Assembly: GCF_036169555.1 (NCBI RefSeq)
Contig: NZ_CP108032.1
Span: 4,340,001 to 4,404,000 of the forward strand
Direction: 5' to 3'
Length of the DNA stretch: 64,000 nucleotides
Origin: Streptomyces sp. NBC_00306
GTDB lineage: Bacteria; Actinomycetota; Actinomycetes; Streptomycetales; Streptomycetaceae
Shown: in pieces, positions 9,153-18,455 of the stretch
How the letters are laid out: each line of letters starts with the position of its first letter
Numbering within the stretch: the stretch's first letter is position 1
Made by a program: the position numbers and the translations under genes
Notes under the pieces: model-generated
The model's input: the letters and a program-made list of their open reading frames with translations, nothing else
Databases searched by the model: none
What the model was told of the DNA's origin: nothing

Positions 9153-10249
9153 TCCGCAAGCCGGCACTCGCGGTCGTCGGAGCGACCGGAGCCGTCGGCG
9201 CGGTGATGCTCCAGATCGTCTCGCAGCACGAGGACGTCTGGGGCGACGTACGACTCGTCGCCTCTCCGCGCTCCGCCGGCCGCAAGCTGGCGGTGCGCGG
9301 GGAGGAGACCGAGGTCGTTGCGCTGAGCGAAGAGGCCCTGGAGGGCATCGACGTCGCGCTCTTCCTGGTGCCCGCGGAGGTCTCCGCACAGTGGGCGCCG
9401 ATCGCCGCCGCGAAGGGCGCGGTGGTCGTGGACAGCTCCGCCGCCTTCCGGGCGGACGCCGAGGTCCCGCTGGTCGTTCCCGAGATCAACCCCCATGCCC
9501 TGCGGGTGCGCCCGCGGGGCATCGTGGCGAGCCCGCACGACACCACGCTGGCGATGATCCCGGCGATCGGTGCGCTGCACGCCGAGTTCGGGCTCGACGA
9601 ACTGGTCGTCTCCTCCTACCAGGCCGTCAGCGGTGCCGGCCGGGACGCCGTGGCCGCGCTGCGTACGCAGATGTCGCTGGTCGCCGGTACGGAGCTGGGC
9701 ACCGGCCCGGGCGACGTCCGCCGGGCCGTCGGCGACGAACTCGGCCCCTTCGCGGCACCGCTCGCGCTGAACGTCGTGCCGTGGTCCGGGACCGTGGAGG
9801 ACGGCGGCTGGTCGTCCGAGGAACTCGGGCTGCGGGCCGAGACGCGGAAGATCCTCGGCCTGCCGACCCTGCGGGTGTCGGCGACGTTCGTCCGCGTGCC
9901 GGTGATCACCACACACTCCCTCGCGGTACACGCGCGCTTCGAGAGCGAGGTGACGGTGGAACGGGCGCACGACATCCTGGCCACCTCGCCGGCGGTCGTG
10001 CTCTACGACGATCCCGAGGCCGCGGACTTCCCCACGCCGGCCGATGTGGTCGGGACCGACCCCACCTGGGTGGGCCGGGTGCGCCGCGCGATGGACGATC
10101 CCTGTGCGCTGGACCTCTTCCTCTGCGCCGACAACCTCCGCAAGGGCGCCGCGCTGAACTCCGCGCAGATCGCCGAAGCCGTGGCCGCCGAACTCGCTGC
10201 CCCGGCTTCCCCGGGTAATCCGGCGCGAGGCCGCTCCGGGTCTTTGTAG
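9149..10249 (+). CDS. aspartate-semialdehyde dehydrogenase homologue lacking catalytic Cys
   Basis: The 366-aa protein has the ASADH fold: Rossmann motif VVGATGAVGAVML, the VVVDSSAAFR loop, SYQAVSGAG and a conserved histidine in VITTHSLAVHARF (residue 256). In active enzymes the loop after GIVA reads NPNCTT and its cysteine attacks the semialdehyde. Here it reads SPHDTT, with Asp131 in the cysteine position (codon GAC). It overlaps lysC by ATGA, so it is made with aspartokinase. It is either a pseudoenzyme, perhaps regulatory, or an enzyme with altered chemistry; a second canonical asd gene would be expected elsewhere in the genome. Confidence 0.85.
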   Translation: MIRKPALAVVGATGAVGAVMLQIVSQHEDVWGDVRLVASPRSAGRKLAVRGEETEVVALSEEALEGIDVALFLVPAEVSAQWAPIAAAKGAVVVDSSAAFRADAEVPLVVPEINPHALRVRPRGIVASPHDTTLAMIPAIGALHAEFGLDELVVSSYQAVSGAGRDAVAALRTQMSLVAGTELGTGPGDVRRAVGDELGPFAAPLALNVVPWSGTVEDGGWSSEELGLRAETRKILGLPTLRVSATFVRVPVITTHSLAVHARFESEVTVERAHDILATSPAVVLYDDPEAADFPTPADVVGTDPTWVGRVRRAMDDPCALDLFLCADNLRKGAALNSAQIAEAVAAELAAPASPGNPARGRSGSL

Positions 10250-10322
10250 GATCTGTGAACGCCCTGTGATCAAGTCGAAGGTCTGTACCACTTGTTCTGG
10301 GGTGTGTGAATGTTTGACTATT

Positions 10323-10362
10323 CGCTTCCCACCACCTGCAACCGGCAGCTGGGTGGGAAGCG
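10323..10362 (+). terminator. long hairpin after the lysC operon
   Basis: CGCTTCCCACC at 10323-10333 pairs with GGTGGGAAGCG at 10352-10362, an 11-bp perfect stem, about 75 bases after the end of the dehydrogenase-like gene. The remaining gap to 10502 contains no gene and should carry the promoter of the sigma factor. Confidence 0.55.
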
Positions 10363-10502
10363 TCTTTGCGGTCGCCCCTGTTCGGTACCGCGAAAAAATG
10401 GGGCACAAGGGAAGAGCGAGTACGCATGAGGGCAAATCGATCACCGTCAAAAGCGGTGGCGTACGCGTACAACCCTGACGGGGGGAAGCGTGTCCAACAG
10501 GC

Positions 10503-11165
10503 GTGGCAGAGGTACTCGACATCGCAGGGGTGGTCCCGGTTCGCGGCGCAACAGTGCGCCCGCTCCGCAGACCCCGCCCGTCCGGCGGCATGCCGGTGAT
10601 CGCCCCCATGCCCGCGCCACGAGCCGGCCGCATCACGTCCCAGCGCGAGAGCGCTGAAGAGGCCATGGCTGCAGGTACGACCGTCGATCACCTCACCGAG
10701 ACCTACCGCGCCCACTACCGGTCGCTGCTGGGTCTCGCCGCGCTGCTCCTGGACGACACCGCCTCATGCGAGGACGTCGTGCAGGAGGCGTTCATCCGTG
10801 TCCACTCGGCGCGCAACCGTGTGCGCGAGCCGGAGAAGACCCTCGCCTATCTGCGGCAGACGGTCGTCAACCTCTCCCGCTCCGCGCTGCGCCGCCGCAT
10901 CCTCGGACTCAAGCTGCTCTCCAAGCCGATGCCGGACATGGCGAGCGCCGAGGAAGGGGCGTACGACCAGCTGGAGCGCGACGCGCTGATCAAGGCGATG
11001 CGCGGACTCCAGCGCCGCCAGCGCGAGGTGCTCGTGCTGCGGTACTTCGCCGACATGACGGAAGCCCAGGTCGCCGAGACGCTGGGCATATCCCTCGGGT
11101 CGGTGAAGGCGTACGGTTCGCGCGGCATCGCCGCACTGCGCGTCGCCATGGAGGCGACGGCATGA
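10503..11165 (+). CDS. ECF RNA polymerase sigma factor (SigE-like)
   Basis: After an extension of about 55 residues that does not look like sigma domain, sigma region 2 runs from LTETYRAHYRSLLGLAALLLDD through CEDVVQEAFIRVHS. Region 4 is GLQRRQREVLVLRYFADMTEAQVAETLGISLGSVKAYGSRGIAALR, with a clear helix-turn-helix. Starts nearer the core (for example the methionine before PVIAPMPAPR or the one in EEAMAAG) would be possible. It is coupled by ATGA to a membrane protein, the usual layout of an ECF factor with its regulator. Confidence 0.88.
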   Translation: MAEVLDIAGVVPVRGATVRPLRRPRPSGGMPVIAPMPAPRAGRITSQRESAEEAMAAGTTVDHLTETYRAHYRSLLGLAALLLDDTASCEDVVQEAFIRVHSARNRVREPEKTLAYLRQTVVNLSRSALRRRILGLKLLSKPMPDMASAEEGAYDQLERDALIKAMRGLQRRQREVLVLRYFADMTEAQVAETLGISLGSVKAYGSRGIAALRVAMEATA

Positions 11166-12271
11166 GCGGGCACAGGAACAGATTTGAGCGGTACGGGCCG
11201 GACGGGCCGTTTGACGACCGGACTGGAAACGGAATTGTGAACAACGGGCCGGACAACGAGCTCGGCGGCCTCGGAGAGGCGCTGGGCGGCGACGAACAGG
11301 CCCTGCGCCGGCTGATGCAGGGCGCAGTGCAGGACCTCGAGCCTTCCGAGGGCACCCTCGACCATCTGCGCAAGGCGGTCCCCGCCCGACGTGCGCGCAA
11401 GCGGCAGGCCCTTGTCGGTGTGGCCGCCGCGGCCGTGCTGATGGGCACGGCGGTCCCCACCTTCGTGCACGTCGCGAGCTCGGGCAGCAGCGAGAGCGCG
11501 AACCCCGTCAACGCCGGACACGGCGAGCAGGCGCAGGGCGGTACCGGCGCCGAGACGGGTGATGACGAAGGCGAGAAGGGCACGGACCAGCCCACCGGCG
11601 GACCGGACGGCACGCCGTCCAGCGCGCCCGGCTCCAGCCCCGCGGTCGGGCCCCGGCCCGGCACGGGCACCGGGGACGGCGGCACGGGCGACACGGCGGT
11701 ACCGCCGGGCGTCGACGCCTCCGACCTCCCGGTCTGTGACCCCGCCCAGCTCGGCGGCACCTCGACCGTGGGCGCCCCGGACGCCGAGGGCAAGGTCTAC
11801 GGCACCTTCCGGGTCGCGAACGTCTCCACCACCGAGTGCATGATCAAGGGCCAGGGCAACGTCGGCTACCAGGCCATGGGTGCGGCAGACCGCGACAAGA
11901 TCGCAGTCCAGACGCACACCACCGGCGACGCGGCGAGCGGTCTGCCCGACCCCTCGCAGGAGGCCCCCGAGATTCTGCTCGCGCCCTCCGCCGCGTACGA
12001 GGTGAAGTTCGCCTGGGTCCCGAGCGATACCTGTCCCACCCCCGGCTCGCCCGAGCCGACGCCCACGGACGGCGGCTCCGGGGCGACGACCACGGGTACG
12101 GGTGCGTCGGCGGAGAATGCCCAGACGCAGCTCCTCGCCGAGGACGGTGTCTCCGACGGCAGCGTCGAGGTGACCCACGTCCCGGAGGCGGGCGCCCCGG
12201 GCGCGGGCGTGACGGTCCCGAACGCGTGCGCGGGCACGATCTACCGGACGGGTCTGCTGAACGCGTCGTAG
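11162..12271 (+). CDS. single-pass membrane protein coupled to ECF sigma (anti-sigma-like)
   Basis: The cytoplasmic N-terminus of about 90 residues ends in a basic patch (VPARRARKRQ) followed by one membrane helix (ALVGVAAAAVLMGTAVPTFV, near residue 95). Outside the membrane lie a Gly/Thr/Pro-rich linker and a domain with conserved cysteines (LPVCDPAQL, TECMIKG, SDTCPTP). It overlaps the sigma gene by four bases, so an anti-sigma or co-regulator role is likely. No zinc anti-sigma HxxxCxxC motif is visible, so it is not a ZAS-type factor. Confidence 0.7.
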   Translation: MSGHRNRFERYGPDGPFDDRTGNGIVNNGPDNELGGLGEALGGDEQALRRLMQGAVQDLEPSEGTLDHLRKAVPARRARKRQALVGVAAAAVLMGTAVPTFVHVASSGSSESANPVNAGHGEQAQGGTGAETGDDEGEKGTDQPTGGPDGTPSSAPGSSPAVGPRPGTGTGDGGTGDTAVPPGVDASDLPVCDPAQLGGTSTVGAPDAEGKVYGTFRVANVSTTECMIKGQGNVGYQAMGAADRDKIAVQTHTTGDAASGLPDPSQEAPEILLAPSAAYEVKFAWVPSDTCPTPGSPEPTPTDGGSGATTTGTGASAENAQTQLLAEDGVSDGSVEVTHVPEAGAPGAGVTVPNACAGTIYRTGLLNAS

Positions 12272-12327
12272 GGCGGCGCCTCGTGCGCCGACCCGCGCTG
12301 CGGGCAGGGGCGGCAGCCGATGGACTC

Positions 12328-12362
12328 TGTGGGCCCGTTCCGGTCAGGGGAGCGGGCCCACA
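12328..12362 (+). terminator. terminator of sigma/membrane-protein operon
   Basis: TGTGGGCCCG at 12328-12337 pairs with CGGGCCCACA at 12353-12362 with a 15-base loop, 57 bases after the stop of the membrane protein gene. Confidence 0.6.
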
Positions 12363-12519
12363 GGCATGTCGAGCGCCGGTAGCGTGCCGGCCACGCCGGC
12401 CATGTCGGCCGCATTTCGGGCAGTGAGGGCCAGCCGGGTGGGTGTGCAGGTAAGGCGCCCGGGTGGGTGTGGAGGAAGGCGCCCGGGTGGTGTCCGGGGG
12501 AGCGCCGGCTCGGGCTCGG

Positions 12520-12739
<220 letters not shown>

Positions 12740-12740
<1 letters not shown>

Positions 12741-13495
12741 CAGACCGGCTCGGGCTCCAGGCCCAGTGCGCGGTCCCTCGCCGCCTCCGCCTCGCGGCGC
12801 AGCAGCCGGAACCACATGAACACCACGAAGGCCGCGAACACGAACCACTCCCCGGTGTAGCCCAGGTTCTGGAACGCCTTCAGGTCCAGCCCACTGCCCT
12901 CCGGCACCGACGCCGGCACCGGGACGAGGCCGCTGTCCGCCGTGGTCAGGGTGACCCAGCCGTCGTACACGTCGTCCGGGACGAGGTTGACCAGTGAGGC
13001 CGCACTGATCATCCCCAGCTGCCCGCTCGGCAGCCCGCCGGCCGTGTGCACCCCGTCCGTGCCCGAGGTCTCGGACGCCTGGAGCGCGCCGGTCACCGTC
13101 ACCTGCCCGCCCGGTGCCGCCGGTGCCGGCTTGCCACTGGCCAGCCAGCCCCGGACGACGGGCAGCGTGCGGCCGCCGTCGGTCTTCAGCAGCGTCAGCA
13201 CGTACGAGCCGTTCCGGCCGTCCAACTCCCGGTCCGGCACCAGGAACTGGCTGCCGTAGACCCCGGTGGCGGTGGCGGGCCGCCCCGACGTCTCCTGGTC
13301 CACGGGCAGCAGCTGCTCGAGCGGAGCTGCCACCTGTTCACCGGGGGCGGGCCTGCTTTCGGCCTCCTGATGGGTGTCGACCCGGTCCTCGAACTTCCCG
13401 AGCTGCCAGGACCCCATGAAGATGCAGAAAGGGATCGCCAGCACGACGAAGACGTTGATGCCCCACCAGCGGGGAGTCAGCAGGAACCGGTACAC
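12740..13495 (-). CDS. SURF1 family cytochrome oxidase biogenesis protein
   Basis: This 251-aa membrane protein has one transmembrane helix at each end (WWGINVFVVLAIPFCIFMGSW near residue 10 and FVFAAFVVFMWFRLL near residue 220) around a periplasmic-side domain. The GSWQLGKFEDR and VVRGWLASG motifs are SURF1 signatures. SURF1 proteins help insert heme a into cytochrome aa3 oxidase subunit I. It is transcribed toward the hexamer array, downstream of the S9 peptidase gene on the same strand. Confidence 0.9.
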
Positions 13496-13522
13496 CCCTC
13501 CACGGTACGGAACCCGTCGCGG

Positions 13523-15349
13523 CTACTCCGTCGCGACCCCCTCTCCGAGAGGCGCGGTCGCGTCTCCCAGATGCGCGCCGGCGAAAGCGATCTCCAGGCC
13601 GACCTGCTTGATCCGCTCCTCCACCACGAGCGATCCGTGCCCGGCGTCGTACCGGTACACCTCGTGGACCGCGCCGCGCGCCGCCAGCCTGTCCACATAG
13701 TTCTCCACCTGACGGATGGGGCAGCGCGGGTCGTTGACGCCCGCCGAGATGTAGACCGGAGCCCGGACCGCGTCCACGTACGTCAGAGGGGACGACGCCT
13801 CGAACCGCTCGGGCACCTCCTCCGGCGTACCGCCCAGGAGGGTACGGTCCATCGCCTTCAGCGCCTCCATCTCGTCGTGGTAGGCCGTGACATAGTCCGC
13901 GACCGGCACCGCCGCCAGCCCGACCGCCCAGGCCTCGGGCTGGACGCCGAGGCCCAGCAGCGTGAGATACCCGCCCCAGGAGCCTCCCGCCAGGATCAGC
14001 TTCGCCGGGTCGGCGAGCCCGGAGGTCACGGCCCATTCGCGGACCGCGGCGATGTCCTCCAACTCGATCAGCCCGACGCGGTGCTTGAGCGCGTCGGTCC
14101 ACGCCCGCCCGTATCCCGTCGAACCGCGGTAGTTGACCCGCACGACCGCGTAGCCGTGGTCGAGCCATGCGGCGGGACCGGCCGCGAAGGCGTCGCTGTC
14201 GTGCCAGGTCGGGCCGCCGTGGATCTCGAACACGGTCGGCACCGGGCCCGTGGTGCCGACGGGACGCTGCACCAGCGCGTGGATACGGCCGCCGGGTCCC
14301 TCCACCCACGCGTCCTCCACCGGCACCGACTTGGGCGCCTTCATACCCGGAGGGTCGAGCACCACTCCGCCGGCGGTGGAACGCACCTGCGGCGGCTGCG
14401 CGGCGGACGACCACAGGTACTCCGCCTCGCCGTCCGGGCGCGCCGTCGCGCCGGAGACCGAACCCGCCGGGGTCTCGATCCGTACCAGCTCGCGTGTCGC
14501 GAGGTCGTAGCGCCAGAGCTCACCCCGGGCCTCGAAGCTGTGCGCGACCAGCAGCCCGGAGCCGTCCGGATACCACTCGGCGTTCACATCGCCCGGCAGG
14601 TCGATCGCGAGATCGGTCTCCTCGCCCGATGCCACGTCCCAGATCATCGGCTCCCAGCGGCCTCGCCGCTGATGCCCCACGAGCAGCCGGGTGTCCCCGT
14701 CCACCGGAGCGAAGCCGAGGACTTCGAGGCCGAGCTCCTTCGTGCCTCCCTCGGTGTCGTCCAGCTCGGCGACCGGGCCGCCGTCGATGCGTACGACGCG
14801 CAGCGCCGAATGCATCGCGTCCCCGTGTTCGGTGTGCTCGATCGCGACGAGTGTCCCGTCGTGGGACAGGTCTCCGACCCCGGCCGACTCCCGGTGCCGG
14901 TAGATCTCCACCGGCTCCTCGCCCTCCCGGACGACATGGATCGTCGTACCGTCCTCGTCGGTCGACCGGCCGACCACCGAGGCGCCGTGGCGGCCGATCG
15001 CCAGCCCCGCCGGATAGGAGGGCGCGAGACCCGGCGCCGCGGGCTCGTCCTCCCCGCCGGCGAAGGGCTGCCGCATCCATATGCCGAACTCGTCCCCGTC
15101 GGTGTCCGAGAACCACCAGAGCGACGCACCGTCGGGCGACAGCACACCGTCCGTCGTGCCGTTCGGCCGGTCGGTCGCCTGCCGCTGCTCGCCGGTCGAG
15201 CGGTCCCAGGCGTACAGCTCGTAGGTCCCGGTGGCGTTCGACACGAAGAGTGCGTGGTGGGGTGCGTCCTCGGCCCAGTCGGGCAGGGAGACGCGCGGCG
15301 CACGGAAGCGCTTCTCCCAGTCGGGCATCGAGTCAGTGATCTCAGTCAT
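13523..15349 (-). CDS. S9 family prolyl oligopeptidase
   Basis: The N-terminal half is a beta-propeller with repeated strands (for example LSHDGTLVAIEHTEHGD, YPDGSGLLVAHS). The C-terminal alpha/beta hydrolase carries the nucleophile in AGGSWGGYLTLLG, an aspartate in AGVNDPRCPI and histidine in DAGHGSLV. There is no signal peptide, so it is likely cytoplasmic. I chose the ATG at 15347-15349 (MTEITDSMPDWEKRF); an upstream in-frame start adds 29 residues without protein-like character. At 608 aa the length is normal for the family. Confidence 0.9.
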   Translation of the reverse strand: MTEITDSMPDWEKRFRAPRVSLPDWAEDAPHHALFVSNATGTYELYAWDRSTGEQRQATDRPNGTTDGVLSPDGASLWWFSDTDGDEFGIWMRQPFAGGEDEPAAPGLAPSYPAGLAIGRHGASVVGRSTDEDGTTIHVVREGEEPVEIYRHRESAGVGDLSHDGTLVAIEHTEHGDAMHSALRVVRIDGGPVAELDDTEGGTKELGLEVLGFAPVDGDTRLLVGHQRRGRWEPMIWDVASGEETDLAIDLPGDVNAEWYPDGSGLLVAHSFEARGELWRYDLATRELVRIETPAGSVSGATARPDGEAEYLWSSAAQPPQVRSTAGGVVLDPPGMKAPKSVPVEDAWVEGPGGRIHALVQRPVGTTGPVPTVFEIHGGPTWHDSDAFAAGPAAWLDHGYAVVRVNYRGSTGYGRAWTDALKHRVGLIELEDIAAVREWAVTSGLADPAKLILAGGSWGGYLTLLGLGVQPEAWAVGLAAVPVADYVTAYHDEMEALKAMDRTLLGGTPEEVPERFEASSPLTYVDAVRAPVYISAGVNDPRCPIRQVENYVDRLAARGAVHEVYRYDAGHGSLVVEERIKQVGLEIAFAGAHLGDATAPLGEGVATE

Positions 15350-15503
15350 GACCCCATTCTGCGCCGGACCCTCCACAAACCGTCGACGTGCTCCGCAGCC
15401 TGTGGACGACTCGGCGCATGTGGACAGCAGGGCCACCCGTTCGGGGACTCGGGTCGATGGTCAGTGCCCCGGTGATGTCAGTGCCCCGGTGCACACTCGC
15501 CGT

Positions 15504-15884
15504 ATGACCGAACTGCGCAGGACAGTCGAGACCTACTGGTCGGCCGCGGAGGCCCGGGACTGGTCGACGTTCGCGACCACCCTCAGCGACGACGTCGTGT
15601 ACGAGCTGCCGCAGACCCGTGAGCGGATACGCGGCAAGGACGCGTACGTCCGGTTCAACCGCGAGTACCCGGACACCTGGCACATCAGCGTCCACCGCCT
15701 GGTCGCCGACGCCGGGAGCAACCATGTGGCGACATGGGTGCATGCCGTGGTGGGCCTGGAGGAGATGTACGCGGTCACGTTCTTCACGGGTGACGACGAC
15801 GGCAGGATCACGACGGTCACCGACTTCTGGCCGGAGGCGTACGAGCCCCCGCCGGGCCGCGAGCACCTGGTCGAGCGCTACTGA
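15504..15884 (+). CDS. SnoaL/NTF2-like small protein
   Basis: A 126-aa protein with the cone-like alpha+beta pattern of the SnoaL/NTF2 superfamily: helix VETYWSAAEARDWSTF, strand DDVVYELP, then RIRGKDAYVRFNREYP and long beta strands ending in ITTVTDFWPEAYEPP. Members are nuclear-transport-factor-like scaffolds used as binding proteins, isomerases or hydrolases; no catalytic assignment can be made. The start is the ATG at 15504. It is divergent from the S9 peptidase gene. Confidence 0.75.
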   Translation: MTELRRTVETYWSAAEARDWSTFATTLSDDVVYELPQTRERIRGKDAYVRFNREYPDTWHISVHRLVADAGSNHVATWVHAVVGLEEMYAVTFFTGDDDGRITTVTDFWPEAYEPPPGREHLVERY

Positions 15885-15914
15885 ACGAGCCCCGTGCGCC
15901 ACAAGGCCGGTGGC

Positions 15915-16613
15915 TCAGGGCAGTCGGGCGTCCGGCCCGCCGGCGCGGACCGCGACCGCCGCCGCATAGCCGGCGTCGACCGGCAGGTCCGTGAGCAGCC
16001 AGTCGGTCAGCTCGGCCGGCCGGGGCCCGGCCCCCACATAGGTGACGGACACGTCCTCGGTGAGGCCGACTCCGGCCGCCTTCAGCACGGCTTCCTTGCG
16101 GGTCCAGCAGCGCGTGAAGCCGAAGGCGCGTTCAGCTGCGGGAAGGGCAGCCAGCTCCGTACGCTCCCGCGGGTGCAGCTGCGTCGCGACATCGGTGATC
16201 GTGCCGTCGTTCGGGACGATCTCGACGTCGACCCCGACCGGCGCGGCCGCGAGCGCGAGCAGCACCATGCCGCTGGTGTGCGAGAGCGAGAAGTGCACCT
16301 CACCGCCGGGCACGACGGGCCGCCCGTGCGGGCCGCCGCAGTGGGCGCACGGTTCGCGGTCCATCGTGACCGCTTCCGGCGCGAGCCCGAGGCGCTCACC
16401 GAGGATGCGGCGCAGGGCCACATGGGCGACGGCGTAGGCGTCCCGGTCCGCCGGCCGGAAGAAGCCGTCGAGCCGTGCGGACTCCTCGGCGTCGAGGAGA
16501 TGGCGATGGGCGAGAGCGTCCTCGGTGTGCTCGGCGACCCTGCCGGACCACAGCAGCTGCACGCCTGGGGGCGGTGCCACCGGTTCGCGGTCGGTCGGTA
16601 TCCCCGTCGACAT
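15915..16613 (-). CDS. Sfp-type 4'-phosphopantetheinyl transferase
   Basis: The enzyme moves the phosphopantetheine arm of coenzyme A to carrier proteins of polyketide, peptide or fatty acid synthases. The 232-aa length and motifs fit the Sfp class: FSLSHTSGMVLLALA, the magnesium-binding GVDVE near residue 124, and FTRCWTRKEAVLKAAGVGL near residue 165. The broad-specificity Sfp type normally serves secondary metabolism. It is divergent from a TetR gene, with a shared inverted repeat between them. Confidence 0.9.
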   Translation of the reverse strand: MSTGIPTDREPVAPPPGVQLLWSGRVAEHTEDALAHRHLLDAEESARLDGFFRPADRDAYAVAHVALRRILGERLGLAPEAVTMDREPCAHCGGPHGRPVVPGGEVHFSLSHTSGMVLLALAAAPVGVDVEIVPNDGTITDVATQLHPRERTELAALPAAERAFGFTRCWTRKEAVLKAAGVGLTEDVSVTYVGAGPRPAELTDWLLTDLPVDAGYAAAVAVRAGGPDARLP

Positions 16614-16662
16614 GAAGTCCCCTTCCTCAGGCCAGTAAGCGTAGCCAAGGGATTGTCCAGAA

Positions 16663-16686
16663 CTAACGGACTTTCGGTGCCGTTAG
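16663..16686. promoter_or_regulatory. candidate TetR operator between divergent genes
   Basis: CTAACGG at 16663-16669 is matched by its reverse complement CCGTTAG at 16680-16686, ten bases apart, in the gap between the phosphopantetheinyl transferase and the TetR gene. Position and symmetry fit autoregulation by the TetR protein with joint control of the transferase. This is inferred. Confidence 0.5.
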
Positions 16687-16774
16687 GATGGAGCGAGCGA
16701 TCTTCGCAGTTCATCGCCGCGGCCGATTGCCGCACTTCATCGAGGTGGCCCGTCGAAACGAAGGAGGGCCCGGG

Positions 16775-17506
16775 ATGACGACCGACAGGGCGACCGCGAA
16801 GGCGGCCGCCGTGCCCACCGCGCAGGCGACCGACCATGCGACCGGGGGCGCGCCGTCGGACGGGGGCGGCACGCCGTTCGCTCAGACGGCCGGGACCCCG
16901 GGGACCGTTCGTCCGGGTGGCCGCACCGCCCGCGTCCGGACCGCTGTTCTGGAGGCCGCGGGCGACGCTCTTGTCGAGCACGGGTTCCACGGTCTCGACC
17001 TCGCCGACGTGGCCCGGCGGGCGAACGTCGGCAAGACGACCGTCTACCGGCGCTGGTCCACGGTCACCGGGCTGGTCGCCGATCTGCTGGAGGACATGGC
17101 CGAGCAGTCCGTGGCCCGTACGGACACGGGGAACCTGTCCGACGACCTCCGTGCCAACGCCCGCCTCGTCGTGGGAACCCTCACCGATCCCCGTCAGGGC
17201 TCCCTGTTCAAGGCGGTGATCGCCGCCGCCACCTGCGACGACCGCACGACCCAGGCCCTGAACCGCTTCTACGCCACCCGCATCGAGGAGTGGGCGCCGT
17301 GCGTCGAGGCGGCCGTGTCGCGTGGTGAACTCCCGGCGGGCACCGACGCGCGGGAAGTGATCCGCGCCGTGTCCGCCCCGCTCTACTACCGCCTGCTCGC
17401 CAGCGGTGACCCGCTCGACGAAGCGACGGCGGACCGGGCCGCGGCCGCGGCGGAGGCGGCGGCCCGCGCGGGGGCGTATGTCGTGGACGGCCCCGGCGCT
17501 CGCTGA
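16775..17506 (+). CDS. TetR family transcriptional regulator
   Basis: After about 50 low-complexity residues, the TetR DNA-binding domain is RTAVLEAAGDALVEHGFHGLDLADVARRANVGKTTVYRRWSTVTGLVADLL. The C-terminal ligand domain of about 120 residues resembles the TetR_C group (RQGSLFKAVIAAATCDDR...APLYYRLLASGDPLDE). The ATG at 16775 follows AAGGAGGG and is preferred to an in-frame ATG at 16688 with no ribosome site. Confidence 0.88.
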   Translation: MTTDRATAKAAAVPTAQATDHATGGAPSDGGGTPFAQTAGTPGTVRPGGRTARVRTAVLEAAGDALVEHGFHGLDLADVARRANVGKTTVYRRWSTVTGLVADLLEDMAEQSVARTDTGNLSDDLRANARLVVGTLTDPRQGSLFKAVIAAATCDDRTTQALNRFYATRIEEWAPCVEAAVSRGELPAGTDAREVIRAVSAPLYYRLLASGDPLDEATADRAAAAAEAAARAGAYVVDGPGAR

Positions 17507-17544
17507 CGTACGACGAGGCCTCCCGGACCTGTGATGGGGTCAAT

Positions 17545-17690
17545 GGGCGTACGACGGTCCAGGGCCTACGACGACGGTCCAGGGCCTACGACGACGGCTC
17601 GGCGACGACGACGGTTCGGCGGCGACGGCCCGGCGACGTACGGCGACGGCCCGGCGACGTACGACGAAGGCGCGGCGACGTACGACGAGG
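17545..17690. repeat. tandem low-complexity repeats
   Basis: The gap between the convergent TetR and TerD genes contains two tandem copies of a unit with TCCAGGGCCTACGACGACGG (about 17558-17597). Degenerate GGCGACGTACGACGA-type units follow up to 17690. No gene is supported. Confidence 0.65.
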
Positions 17691-17720
17691 GCCCGACCCC
17701 CGTGTGGGGATCGGGCCCTC
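17687..17720. terminator. bidirectional terminator between TetR and TerD genes
   Basis: GAGGGCCCGACCCC at 17687-17700 pairs with GGGGATCGGGCCCTC at 17706-17720, leaving one bulged base and a five-base loop. It stands 46 bases past the stop of the minus-strand TerD gene and 180 bases past the TetR gene. Confidence 0.75.
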
Positions 17721-17766
17721 GGCTCGTGCAGTTGCCGCGGAAGCCGCGGCGCTGTTCGGCTCAGGC

Positions 17767-18342
17767 TCAGATGTTGACGCCGAAGTCCTGCGCGATGCCG
17801 CGCAGGCCGGAGGCGTAGCCCTGGCCCACCGCGCGGAACTTCCACTCCGCGGCGTTGCGGTACAGCTCGCCGAAGACCATCGCGGTCTCCGTCGAGGCGT
17901 CCTCGCTCAGGTCGTAGCGCGCGAGCTCGGCGCCGCCGGCCTGGTTGATGACGCGGATGAACGCGTTACGCACCTGGCCGAAGGACTGCTGGCGGCTCTC
18001 GCCCTCGTGGATCGAGACCGGGAACACGATCTTGTCGACCTCGGCGGGCACGCCCGCCAGGTTCACCTTGATCTGCTCGTCGTCGCCCTCGCCCTCACCG
18101 GTGAGGTTGTCACCGGTGTGCTCCACGGAGCCGTCCGGGCTCTTCAGATTGTTGAAGAAGACGAAGTGCGAGTCGGTGAGGACCTTGCCGTTGGCGTCCA
18201 CCAGCAGCGCGCTGGCGTCCAGGTCGAAGTCCGTGCCGGTCGTGCTGCGTACGTCCCAGCCGAGGCCCACGACTACCGCAGACAGGCCCGGGGCCTCCTT
18301 GCTGAGCGAGACGTTGCCGCCCTTGGACAGGCTGACACCCAT
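17767..18342 (-). CDS. TerD family stress protein
   Basis: This 191-aa protein starts MGVSLSKGGNVSLSKEAPGLSAVVVGLGWD, the canonical TerD opening, and carries the acidic calcium-binding regions FDLDASALLVDANGKV and GEGEGDDEQIKVNL. TerD proteins are linked to tellurite and general envelope stress, and Streptomyces genomes hold many copies; this copy is solitary, without the TerBCE genes. The ATG is preceded by an AGGGGAT ribosome site. Confidence 0.94.
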   Translation of the reverse strand: MGVSLSKGGNVSLSKEAPGLSAVVVGLGWDVRSTTGTDFDLDASALLVDANGKVLTDSHFVFFNNLKSPDGSVEHTGDNLTGEGEGDDEQIKVNLAGVPAEVDKIVFPVSIHEGESRQQSFGQVRNAFIRVINQAGGAELARYDLSEDASTETAMVFGELYRNAAEWKFRAVGQGYASGLRGIAQDFGVNI

Positions 18343-18455
18343 GGAAATCCCCTGCGCAATCCGGCGCGGGCCGCGCCTCTCTTGACGATTCCTTTGCCCA
18401 CGAGGGCAACGAGCGACCAGGGGTGTCGGTTCCCCAAACTTCGCATAAGCTTTGA

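Noticed and set aside
13046..15475. 809-aa plus-strand frame across the SURF1 and S9 peptidase genes
   Set aside because: Composition is shadow-like, and it spans two genes with strong motifs on the other strand.
17767..18342. Tellurite resistance operon
   Set aside because: A single terD-like gene without terB, terC or terE neighbours.
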